From positions 1-6,526 of the forward strand of contig JAJYJL010000483.1 in assembly GCA_021789565.1 (NCBI GenBank): a DNA stretch of 6,526 bases, written 5' to 3'. The notes beneath the pieces are model-generated. The model was not told the origin of the DNA and did not search any database. It saw only the letters and a list, made by a program, of their open reading frames with translations. The position numbers were made by a program, and so were the translations under genes. This document shows positions 1 to 6,024 of the stretch, piece by piece. Positions within the stretch are counted from its first letter, which is position 1. Every line of letters starts with the position of its first letter. The DNA comes from Acidobacteriota bacterium (GTDB lineage: Bacteria; Acidobacteriota; Terriglobia; UBA7540).

Positions 1-100
1 CGCCTCAGGAATTGCGAGCACCAGAGAAACCCCATCCAGTACGCATCCACGAACGGAGTGATCGCCGGACTTGACCGAGGCGTCCCCCTCCCCGGAAACT
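1..100. other. Left-edge segment without a supportable gene
   Basis: This short stretch lies beyond the stop codon of the minus-strand lipoprotein gene. On the plus strand, one frame is open from base 3 to a TGA at 72-74 and another from base 1 to a TGA at 121-123. Either could be the tail of a rightward gene that converges on the lipoprotein gene, but about 25-40 codons carry no recognisable motif. No convincing hairpin followed by a T-run was seen, so no terminator is called for the lipoprotein gene. Confidence 0.4.
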
Positions 101-1105
101 TTACTGATTCACGGTCACATTGAGCGGGTGGCTCAATGTGAAACCAATTCTCGACTCGGGCGGGATTCTTACGGGAGGAGCTTTTGTAGCCATCTGAACT
201 CCCGTTCCTGCGCCTGCGCCAACACCCGCGCCGATGGCTGCGCCCTTGCCGCCGCCCGCAATGGCGCCAATAATGCCTCCTACTGCGGCGCCGATACCAG
301 CTCGTTCAGCCGTTTGCTTGCCGCGTGAGCCAGCCGCCATCTTCTGGTAGATCCCGCTACTGACGTTGTAAGCTTGCCCGTCCACGGTAACGCTGACCAG
401 TTTGACCTGAACTTCCGACCGCCCTCGAATGTGGCCGGCATTGCGCTCACTGATGATCCGCAGTCGCGCCTTAGCATAGCGGGGAATGACGATCTGCCCG
501 TTGTCAGAAATTGGCGAGTCAACGGTGGCGGCAATCTCGTCACCGGCCTTGTTGACCGACGAATCAATGCCATCAACCAGGCGCACCGTAATCACCGTCC
601 CCGCCGGAATGCTGACCACGACAGGCTGGGGAGGAGGAGCAGCCTCCTGAGCTTGTGCGGGAGCCGGGGGCGCCTGCACAACGGGCGCAGGAGCTGGCGC
701 TTCAGGTGCAGGTTGATTCTCCGCATAGGCGCGCGAACGTCGCCGGGCGGCCCGGCGTTCGGGCTGTGCCGGGGCCTGCGAAGCACCTTGCTCAGCTTGC
801 TGAGAACCGTTGACCGCCAGTTGGTCGATTACTTGTTTAACGCCGTCTGTTCCTTGCGCAAGTTGCTCAACTTGAGACTTTTCCTGATCGCTGCCCACGG
901 TGCCTGACAGGACAACAACACCCTTTTGCGAAACCACACGGACATCGCGCGTCTTCAAAACAGGGTCCTGAAAAAGCTTGGATTGGATAGAGGAAACGAT
1001 GGCCTCATCGTTTGTAGCGCTGGAGTTCTTGATAAGGCTGCAACCGCTGAAGGCAAGGGCAATGGTCATCACCAAGGCTGCAATGCGGGTCTTAGGATTG
1101 GTCAT
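101..1105 (-). CDS. BON-domain lipoprotein with Pro/Ala linker and C-terminal glycine zipper
   Basis: Predicted envelope lipoprotein of 334 residues. The N-terminus has a basic start, a hydrophobic stretch and a lipobox-like FSGC ending at Cys22, so signal peptidase II processing and membrane anchoring are likely (Phe at -3 is atypical). Residues about 34-98 look like a BON domain (GVVVLSGTVGS, then a helix and VKQVIDQLAV); BON domains are known from OsmY-type periplasmic proteins and are thought to contact membranes. A Pro/Ala/Gln-rich linker with an Arg cluster (about 117-125) follows. Residues about 165-258 form a beta-rich domain (IPAGTVITVRLVDGIDSS...). Residues about 272-304 form a glycine zipper, and a short tail ends in VNQ. 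The ATG at 1105 is preferred over the GTG two codons upstream because GGAGAGG lies 5 bases before the ATG but abuts the GTG. The gene is divergent from the glycosyltransferase run and is probably independent of it. An envelope-stability or stress role is inference. Confidence 0.88.
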   Translation of the reverse strand: MTNPKTRIAALVMTIALAFSGCSLIKNSSATNDEAIVSSIQSKLFQDPVLKTRDVRVVSQKGVVVLSGTVGSDQEKSQVEQLAQGTDGVKQVIDQLAVNGSQQAEQGASQAPAQPERRAARRRSRAYAENQPAPEAPAPAPVVQAPPAPAQAQEAAPPPQPVVVSIPAGTVITVRLVDGIDSSVNKAGDEIAATVDSPISDNGQIVIPRYAKARLRIISERNAGHIRGRSEVQVKLVSVTVDGQAYNVSSGIYQKMAAGSRGKQTAERAGIGAAVGGIIGAIAGGGKGAAIGAGVGAGAGTGVQMATKAPPVRIPPESRIGFTLSHPLNVTVNQ

Positions 1106-1110
1106 AAACA

Positions 1111-1117
1111 CCTCTCC
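1111..1117 (-). promoter_or_regulatory. Ribosome binding site of the lipoprotein gene
   Basis: Read on the minus strand this is GGAGAGG, followed by TGTTT and ATG, so the spacing is 5 bases. It decides the start at 1105, because the in-frame GTG at 1111-1109 overlaps the end of the motif and would have no spacing. Confidence 0.6.
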
Positions 1118-1136
1118 GCCGCCACAGGATCGGCGG
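1116..1136 (-). repeat. Inverted repeat next to the lipoprotein ribosome binding site
   Basis: Arms CCGCCG (1116-1121) and CGGCGG (1131-1136) are perfectly complementary around a 9-base loop. In the lipoprotein mRNA the 3' arm shares its last two bases with the GGAGAGG ribosome binding site, so a folded stem could hinder ribosome access. Six GC pairs are stable enough to form, but such repeats also arise by chance in GC-rich DNA. A regulatory role is inference. Confidence 0.25.
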
Positions 1137-1223
1137 CTTTCGCCAGCTTATATCCAAAGGTACAACTGCTGGTTTTGTTCTCCCCACCCAAATTGCAGTT
1201 TAACCCTTCCAGAAAAGCAAAGT

Positions 1224-1236
1224 CCAATGATATTGG
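1224..1236. repeat. Short palindrome in the divergent intergenic region
   Basis: CCAAT and ATTGG flank a 3-base centre. The site lies about 120 bases upstream of the lipoprotein start and about 150 bases upstream of the GT2 start. On the minus strand it contains TATCAT (1232-1227), a possible -10 hexamer for the lipoprotein gene, although no good -35 box lies upstream. It could be a dimeric regulator site overlapping a promoter, or chance. Confidence 0.2.
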
Positions 1237-1279
1237 GGCATTGCGCGGCAGTAATTTCTTAGGGCCGCACTCACGGGCA

Positions 1280-1288
1280 TGCTAGAAT
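1280..1288 (+). promoter_or_regulatory. Candidate extended -10 promoter for the glycosyltransferase operon
   Basis: The sequence TGCTAGAAT fits the extended -10 pattern TGnTATAAT with one mismatch in the hexamer. No good -35 hexamer is seen 16-18 bases upstream (around 1259-1265), which is common for extended -10 promoters. It would start transcription near 1295 and leave a leader of about 90 bases before the GT2 ATG. It is the best rightward candidate I found in the 1106-1384 gap, but it rests on a single element. Confidence 0.3.
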
Positions 1289-1384
1289 TTCTGCTGTGCG
1301 GCAGAGACGCGGAAGTCACGACGATTCAGCTGCTTGGCTCCTCAGTTCAACTCCGCTTTTTCCGGCTGCTAAACAAAAAGTGCG

Positions 1385-2152
1385 ATGCAAAGTCTTTCAA
1401 TCGTCATCCCGGTTTACAACGAGGAGGACAATATTGCCCCTCTCGTAGCGCGCATCACGGCGGCGATGTCCGGGTGGGAAGGCACGGTTGAAATCCTCTT
1501 TGTTGACGACGGTAGTAGCGACCGAACTCTGGACTTGTTGAAGGAAGCCCAGGCAAACGACGCGCGGATTCGCATTGCTCATTTCCGCAAGAATATGGGA
1601 CAGACGGCCGCAATGGCGGCGGGGTTCCGCCTGGCGCGCGGCGAGGTCGTGGCAACCATTGACGCCGACTTGCAGAACGATCCCATGGAAATTCCCCGCC
1701 TGGCCGGAATGCTGAAAGACTGGGACGTGGTATGCGGCGTTCGTACCCGGCGCAAAGACACCCTTTGGAAACGCATTTCATCGCGCATCGGAAACGGCTT
1801 TCGAAACTGGGTTACGGGCGACAACATTATTGACACTGGTTGCACGCTGAAGGCCTATCGGCGCGAATGCCTGGACGGATTGGAACTCTACAAAGGGATG
1901 CATCGATTCCTTCCTACGCTGATCAAGATGCGCGGCTACCGCGTAACGCAGGTACCGGTATCGCATCATCCACGGCTGGCTGGAGAGACCAAATACGGAA
2001 CGTGGGGCCGGCTGGTCAAAGGGCTTGAAGACGTCTGGGCTGTGCGCTGGATGAAAAAGAACCACATCGCCTTCGAATCCAATCTGCAATTGATCGAAGG
2101 AGAATCCGCTGAGCACCCCAGGGTCCACACGGGTGAGGCGGCGGAAAAGTAA
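1385..2152 (+). CDS. Glycosyltransferase family 2, polyprenol-phosphate sugar synthase type
   Basis: Predicted 255-residue GT-A fold enzyme of the dolichol-phosphate mannosyltransferase/ArnC-like group, which moves a sugar from a nucleotide donor to a polyprenyl phosphate at the cytoplasmic membrane. The N-terminus reads SIVIPVYNEEDNI, followed by VDDGSSD (about 40-46), which binds the nucleotide. DADLQNDP (93-100) holds the metal-binding Asp residues. Further family motifs are DTGC (150-153), GMHRFLP (171-177) and HHPRLAGETKYG (194-205). The two C-terminal membrane helices found in ArnC/GtrB relatives are absent; the last 25 residues are polar and acidic, so the protein is probably soluble or peripheral. 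The ATG is the first possible start, because an in-frame TAA lies at 1370-1372. No clear Shine-Dalgarno sequence precedes it. The next gene, a lipid-linked-sugar transferase, begins 40 bases downstream. The sugar cannot be told from sequence. Confidence 0.9.
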   Translation: MQSLSIVIPVYNEEDNIAPLVARITAAMSGWEGTVEILFVDDGSSDRTLDLLKEAQANDARIRIAHFRKNMGQTAAMAAGFRLARGEVVATIDADLQNDPMEIPRLAGMLKDWDVVCGVRTRRKDTLWKRISSRIGNGFRNWVTGDNIIDTGCTLKAYRRECLDGLELYKGMHRFLPTLIKMRGYRVTQVPVSHHPRLAGETKYGTWGRLVKGLEDVWAVRWMKKNHIAFESNLQLIEGESAEHPRVHTGEAAEK

Positions 2153-2192
2153 TGCAGCAGCATCCGCAGGGCCGGCTCTGCACGGGTAGGAA

Positions 2193-4058
2193 ATGGTGGA
2201 ACCTTTAAACACTGAAAGCGCTTCAAATCTAAAGCCAACTGGACCGGCAAATGTGGGCCGTCGCGGGTTTCCAGCCGTCCATTTCTTCCTGCTGCTGGCA
2301 GTGGCTGCCTGCATGTTCTTTGTAGGCATTGGACGGCTGGCCCTGATCGAGCCCGATGAAGGAAGAAACGCGGAAGTAGCCCGGGAAATGCTGTCCAAAG
2401 GCGATTGGATCACTCCGCACTTTAACAACTTTTCGTACTTGGACAAGCCCCCGGTCTTCTTCTGGGCGGTGGCCTCGTCATTCAAGGTGGCAGGATTGTC
2501 GGAGGCGAGCGCACGTTTCCCTTCAGCGCTGGCGGCGGTTTTGACGGTTTTCCTGGCCTGGTTTCTTGCGCGGCGGATGTTTGAAAATTCAACGGGACTC
2601 TACGCGGGAATTGTCCTGGCAACTTCACCACTGGTAGTCGTGTTTGCGCGCGACGTCATCTTTGACATGACGTTGACCTTTTTCGTCACCGGAGCAATGG
2701 TCTGTTACTGGCTACGGGAAGCCGGTGCCGAACGCCGGAAGCTGCTCGACGTCTTATTGTTTGCCGCGATGGGCCTGGCAACGCTGACGAAGGGCCCTGT
2801 GGGATTTCTACTTCCATTGCTATCAATCGGAGCCTATCAGGCCTTGCGCGGAAAGCTCGCCCGGCTGAAAGATTTGAACTGGGTCCTGGGCCTGGCGACG
2901 TTCTTTGCAGTAACGCTGCCGTGGTTTATTGCCGTGTCGGTGCAGCACCCGGATTTTCCCGGATACGCCTTCTGGCAGGAAAGCCTGGAGCGGTTTGCAA
3001 CCGGGCACTCGCATCGCGCTGGACCCGTCTACTACTATCTCATTATTTATCTGGCAGGCTTCTTACCGTGGGGCTTCTTCCTCCTCTATGCAGCGTTTCA
3101 CCGGATCAAACGGTGGAGGGAACTCCGACAGCAACAACAGGCGCCGGTTTTGTTTCTTCTGAGCTGGGTGGGCGTCATTTTCGTCTTTTTCTCAATCTCG
3201 CAGTCCAAGCTCCCCGGCTACTTTCTTCCGGCTATGGTTCCGCTCAGCATTCTGATGGGAAAGGTGTGGACGAGGCCGGAATCTGCACAAGAAGGGCGGG
3301 TTCCCGACTGGGCGACCGGCGGCTTTGCAACCTTGATTGCACTGGGAATCATCATTGCGGCCGTCCCCCATTTTCAGCACTTCCTGTTTCCGCACGGCAG
3401 GCTCGAGAGGAAAATGCCGCACGACGTTCTTGTGCTGCTGGGCCCCACGATGCTCTACACCGGAGTCATTCTGGCCGCCTTGGGAATTATTGGCCGAAAC
3501 CTCTGCGCGAGGGCCAGGAAGAACAGCCCGACAAGCATTATGTTCGCGCTGGTTGCATGCTGCTTTCCGCTCATGCTGGTCCGCTGGTTTCATCCGTTGG
3601 AGCTCTTTGCTTCCGCAAAATCAAGCCGCTCTCTTGCACAAACCATTCTGGAAAGCCCGCAGAGAAATGTACCCATTTACGGGTATTATTACTTCCGGAC
3701 CGGCCTGCCGTTCTATCTGCGAAGGCCCGTAGGCCTGATCTCATCGACTGCGGACGAACTGACCAGCAACTACATTGTCACCCAGTGGCTGCGAATCAGG
3801 CAGGAAGCCATAGCAGGGCGGCTCGCCCAACGCCTTGCACCCGCGGCAACCGACGGGATGCCCCTGGTGATGACTGAAAAAGATTGGTTGGCGAAACGGT
3901 GTTCTACACCCATGCTGGTGCTGGTTCGGAACGATCAGGTGACGCAACTGGCCAACGCAGTTCACGCTATGAATCCCATGTGGACCGGGTGGCAGTATTC
4001 CGTCTGGGAGATACCCGCCAGCCCAAACGTGACCAGCCCGCCGGAAAAGGGAAACTGA
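2193..4058 (+). CDS. ArnT/PMT-like integral membrane glycosyltransferase (GT-C fold)
   Basis: Predicted 621-residue inner-membrane enzyme that transfers a sugar from a polyprenyl-phosphate carrier to an acceptor on the outer face of the membrane. About 12-13 hydrophobic helices run from residue 28 to 464, followed by a soluble C-terminal domain (about 470-621), the layout of the ArnT family. Family signatures are EPDEGRNAEVAREML (53-67, with the acidic pair D55-E56 in the first outer loop), YLDKPPVFFW (82-91), ARDVIFDMTLTFF (152-164), TLTKGPVG (197-204) and SKLPGYFLPAMVPL (338-351). Length is close to that of enterobacterial ArnT. An in-frame TAG at 2187-2189 limits the start to this ATG or the adjacent GTG (2196); AGG at 2188-2190 is spaced better for the GTG. 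The GT2 upstream is a likely source of the lipid-linked donor. Whether the acceptor is lipid A, a glycan or a protein cannot be read, so no arnT symbol is given. Confidence 0.9.
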   Translation: MVEPLNTESASNLKPTGPANVGRRGFPAVHFFLLLAVAACMFFVGIGRLALIEPDEGRNAEVAREMLSKGDWITPHFNNFSYLDKPPVFFWAVASSFKVAGLSEASARFPSALAAVLTVFLAWFLARRMFENSTGLYAGIVLATSPLVVVFARDVIFDMTLTFFVTGAMVCYWLREAGAERRKLLDVLLFAAMGLATLTKGPVGFLLPLLSIGAYQALRGKLARLKDLNWVLGLATFFAVTLPWFIAVSVQHPDFPGYAFWQESLERFATGHSHRAGPVYYYLIIYLAGFLPWGFFLLYAAFHRIKRWRELRQQQQAPVLFLLSWVGVIFVFFSISQSKLPGYFLPAMVPLSILMGKVWTRPESAQEGRVPDWATGGFATLIALGIIIAAVPHFQHFLFPHGRLERKMPHDVLVLLGPTMLYTGVILAALGIIGRNLCARARKNSPTSIMFALVACCFPLMLVRWFHPLELFASAKSSRSLAQTILESPQRNVPIYGYYYFRTGLPFYLRRPVGLISSTADELTSNYIVTQWLRIRQEAIAGRLAQRLAPAATDGMPLVMTEKDWLAKRCSTPMLVLVRNDQVTQLANAVHAMNPMWTGWQYSVWEIPASPNVTSPPEKGN

Positions 4059-4088
4059 GTGAAATCCACTCCGTGATGGGGAACTCGC

Positions 4089-4097
4089 TAATATAAA
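4089..4097 (+). promoter_or_regulatory. AT-rich block before asnB, possible -10 box for a leaderless transcript
   Basis: TAATATAAA ends 5 bases before the asnB ATG and contains TATAAA (4092-4097). No Shine-Dalgarno motif is present between it and the start. If it served as a -10 box, transcription would begin at about the A of the ATG, giving a leaderless message. No -35 match stands out near 4068-4074, so this is only a candidate; cotranscription from upstream is the simpler view. Confidence 0.2.
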
Positions 4098-4102
4098 GTT
4101 CT

Positions 4103-6019
4103 ATGTGCGGCATTTGCGGTATTCATAACCTGGACCTGAAACCGCTTGACATCCCTGATCTGATTGATCGAATGTCCGCCCAGATCAAGCATCGAGGGCC
4201 GGACAGCGCGGGGAAATTCGAGCGGCCCCACCTGGCACTGGCCATTCGAAGGCTGAGCATCATCGACCTCAAAACGGGCGACCAGCCGTTGTCCAACGAG
4301 ACCGGCGAGATCACTCTGGTTTTTAACGGCGAAATTTATAACTACCGCGAGCTTCGCAAAGGCCTTGTCGAACGCGGCCACCGGTTTAGGACGCAATCTG
4401 ACGGCGAAGTTATCGCCCATCTCTATGAAGAAAAGGCGACGGATTTCGTGCGCGAACTGAACGGCATGTTCGCCATCGCGCTGTGGGACGAGCGCGCAAA
4501 ACGGCTGGTTCTGGCCCGCGACCGGGCGGGTGAAAAGCCGCTCTATTATTGGCTGCAAAACGGTACCCTGGTGTTTGGGTCGGAGATCAAAACAATCCTG
4601 CAGCATCCCGGCGTTAGCCGACGGCTCGATCCCGAAGCCCTGTCGCAATATTTCTTTTACGGTTACTTTCCCACGCCGCTCTCCGTGTATGCGGACATCA
4701 GGAAACTGCCCGCCGCGCACCTGATGCTGATTGAGGGCCAGACGTCCCGCATTGAGTGTTACTGGCGATTGCGTGATTATCAACGGCCGCCGGAACTTGG
4801 GCCAATGAGCCGGAAGCAGGAAGAGGAGGCGTGTGAAGAGCTTCGCGAAAAGTTGAAGGAGGCTTCGATATCACGCCTGGTCAGCGACGTGCCTCTGGGA
4901 GTTTTTCTGAGCGGTGGCATTGACTCTTCCACCGTGGTGGCCACGATGAGCGAGCTTTCGCCCGGAAACGTCAACAGCTTCTCAGTCTCATTTCCCCAGC
5001 GCTCTTTTGACGAAGGAGAGTACGCGTCCTATGTTGCCAGGCATTTCAACACCAGGCATCACGTGTTGACGGCTGATGACCAGAGCATGCGGGGCGCGTT
5101 AGCGACCCTGGTCAAACACCTGGATGAACCTATGGCCGATCCGGCCATTATTCCAACCTATCTCCTGTCATGCTTTGCGCGGGAACACATCAAGGTGGCC
5201 CTGAGTGGGGAGGGCAGCGATGAATTGTTTGGCGGCTATCCCACCTATCTGGGAGCGCGTGCAGCGGAATACTACCTGAAACTACCGGGGGTTTTGCGGC
5301 GGCAGGTCTTTGCCCGCTTGCGCGAACTCTTGCCAGTCTCTTCAAACGCCGTGCCCAAGGGACTGTTTCTCCGGCGCTTTCTGACACATGCAGAAAAGCT
5401 CCCGGCGGTGCGCCATCACACGTGGTTCGGCATGTTTTCGCCCCTCGAACTTGACCAGCTCTTTGCCCGGCAATGGACCGGGCCGCGTCCGCCGAGCAGC
5501 ATCATTTTCAATCCTCTGCCTCGGGTTTTGGAAGGCGCTCGGTTTGATGAAGTTCTGGCGGAAATGCTCTATCTGGACTTCAGGATGTACCTTGAAGATA
5601 ACCTGCTGGTCAAAGTGGATCGCGCTAGCATGGCATGCTCGCTGGAAATGAGAACGCCGTTCCTGGACCATCGCCTGATCGAGTTTGCGGCCGGTCTGCC
5701 GACCAATCTCAAGATGCGGGGTTTCAAGCAAAAGTACATTCTGAAGAAGGCCGTCGAAAAGTGGCTGCCTCACAAGATCGTTTACCGGCAGAAACGCGGA
5801 TTCACTGTGCCGATCGCCAGCTGGCTCCGCAATGAACTCCAGCCGCTGGTGGCTGAAACGCTGGAAGAAGGAAAACTGAAGCGTCAGGGGCTTTTCAACA
5901 GCGCGTATGTTCAGCGTTTGATCCGCGAACATTCAACAGCGCGCGCCGACCACCGCAAAGCCCTCTGGACGCTTCTCTGCTTCCAGCTCTGGTATGATCG
6001 CTGGGGAACGGTGGACTAG
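4103..6019 (+). CDS. asnB: Asparagine synthetase, glutamine-hydrolysing (AsnB family)
   Basis: Predicted 638-residue cytoplasmic enzyme that uses ATP and glutamine to amidate aspartate, or in some clusters another carboxylate such as a sugar acid. The N-terminal class II glutaminase domain (about 1-215) starts MCGICGI, with Cys2 as the nucleophile after Met removal. It also shows RRLSIIDL (49-56), NGEIYNY (75-81) and SDGEV (99-103). The synthetase domain carries the ATP-binding loop LSGGIDSS (269-276), DEPMADPA (341-348), LSGEGSDELFGGY (367-379), EMRTPFLDH (515-523) and QKRGF (563-567). All catalytic motifs I can check are present, and the length matches the roughly 610-640-residue Bacillus-type enzymes, not E. 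coli AsnB (554). The required Cys2 fixes the start at this ATG although no Shine-Dalgarno precedes it. It lies 44 bases after the ArnT-like gene. Family assignment is firm; whether the real substrate is aspartate or a surface sugar is open. Confidence 0.93.
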   Translation: MCGICGIHNLDLKPLDIPDLIDRMSAQIKHRGPDSAGKFERPHLALAIRRLSIIDLKTGDQPLSNETGEITLVFNGEIYNYRELRKGLVERGHRFRTQSDGEVIAHLYEEKATDFVRELNGMFAIALWDERAKRLVLARDRAGEKPLYYWLQNGTLVFGSEIKTILQHPGVSRRLDPEALSQYFFYGYFPTPLSVYADIRKLPAAHLMLIEGQTSRIECYWRLRDYQRPPELGPMSRKQEEEACEELREKLKEASISRLVSDVPLGVFLSGGIDSSTVVATMSELSPGNVNSFSVSFPQRSFDEGEYASYVARHFNTRHHVLTADDQSMRGALATLVKHLDEPMADPAIIPTYLLSCFAREHIKVALSGEGSDELFGGYPTYLGARAAEYYLKLPGVLRRQVFARLRELLPVSSNAVPKGLFLRRFLTHAEKLPAVRHHTWFGMFSPLELDQLFARQWTGPRPPSSIIFNPLPRVLEGARFDEVLAEMLYLDFRMYLEDNLLVKVDRASMACSLEMRTPFLDHRLIEFAAGLPTNLKMRGFKQKYILKKAVEKWLPHKIVYRQKRGFTVPIASWLRNELQPLVAETLEEGKLKRQGLFNSAYVQRLIREHSTARADHRKALWTLLCFQLWYDRWGTVD

Positions 6020-6024
6020 AACGC

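Noticed and set aside
3..74. Possible C-terminal tail of a rightward gene entering from the left edge
   Set aside because: About 23 codons before a TGA look plausible (ending SDRRT) but contain no motif, and another plus-strand frame is open over the same bases, so the choice cannot be supported.
620..790. Repetitive Pro/Ala coding sequence that might be a tandem DNA repeat
   Set aside because: The protein is low-complexity, but I see no regular repeat unit in the bases; it reads as a disordered linker.
374..907. 177-codon plus-strand open frame opposite the lipoprotein gene
   Set aside because: The low-complexity, Arg-rich translation is what the opposite strand of a Pro/Ala-rich linker gives; the lipoprotein frame has a signal peptide, lipobox and BON domain.
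1289..1304. CTGC/GCAG mini-hairpin in the GT2 leader
   Set aside because: Only four pairs with no T-run or conserved riboswitch-like pattern; too short to call.
1778..2485. 235-codon minus-strand open frame across the GT2/ArnT-like junction
   Set aside because: It is antisense to two well-supported genes and shows no recognisable domain or conserved motif.
2921..3877. 318-codon open frame on the plus strand inside the ArnT-like gene
   Set aside because: It lies in another frame of a gene with strong family motifs. The translation is rich in Arg, Ser, Pro and Cys with no hydrophobic pattern or known motif, as expected for an overlapping frame in GC-rich DNA.
4088..4783. 231-codon minus-strand open frame opposite the asnB glutaminase domain
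   Set aside because: It mirrors the codon structure of asnB and has no independent support.
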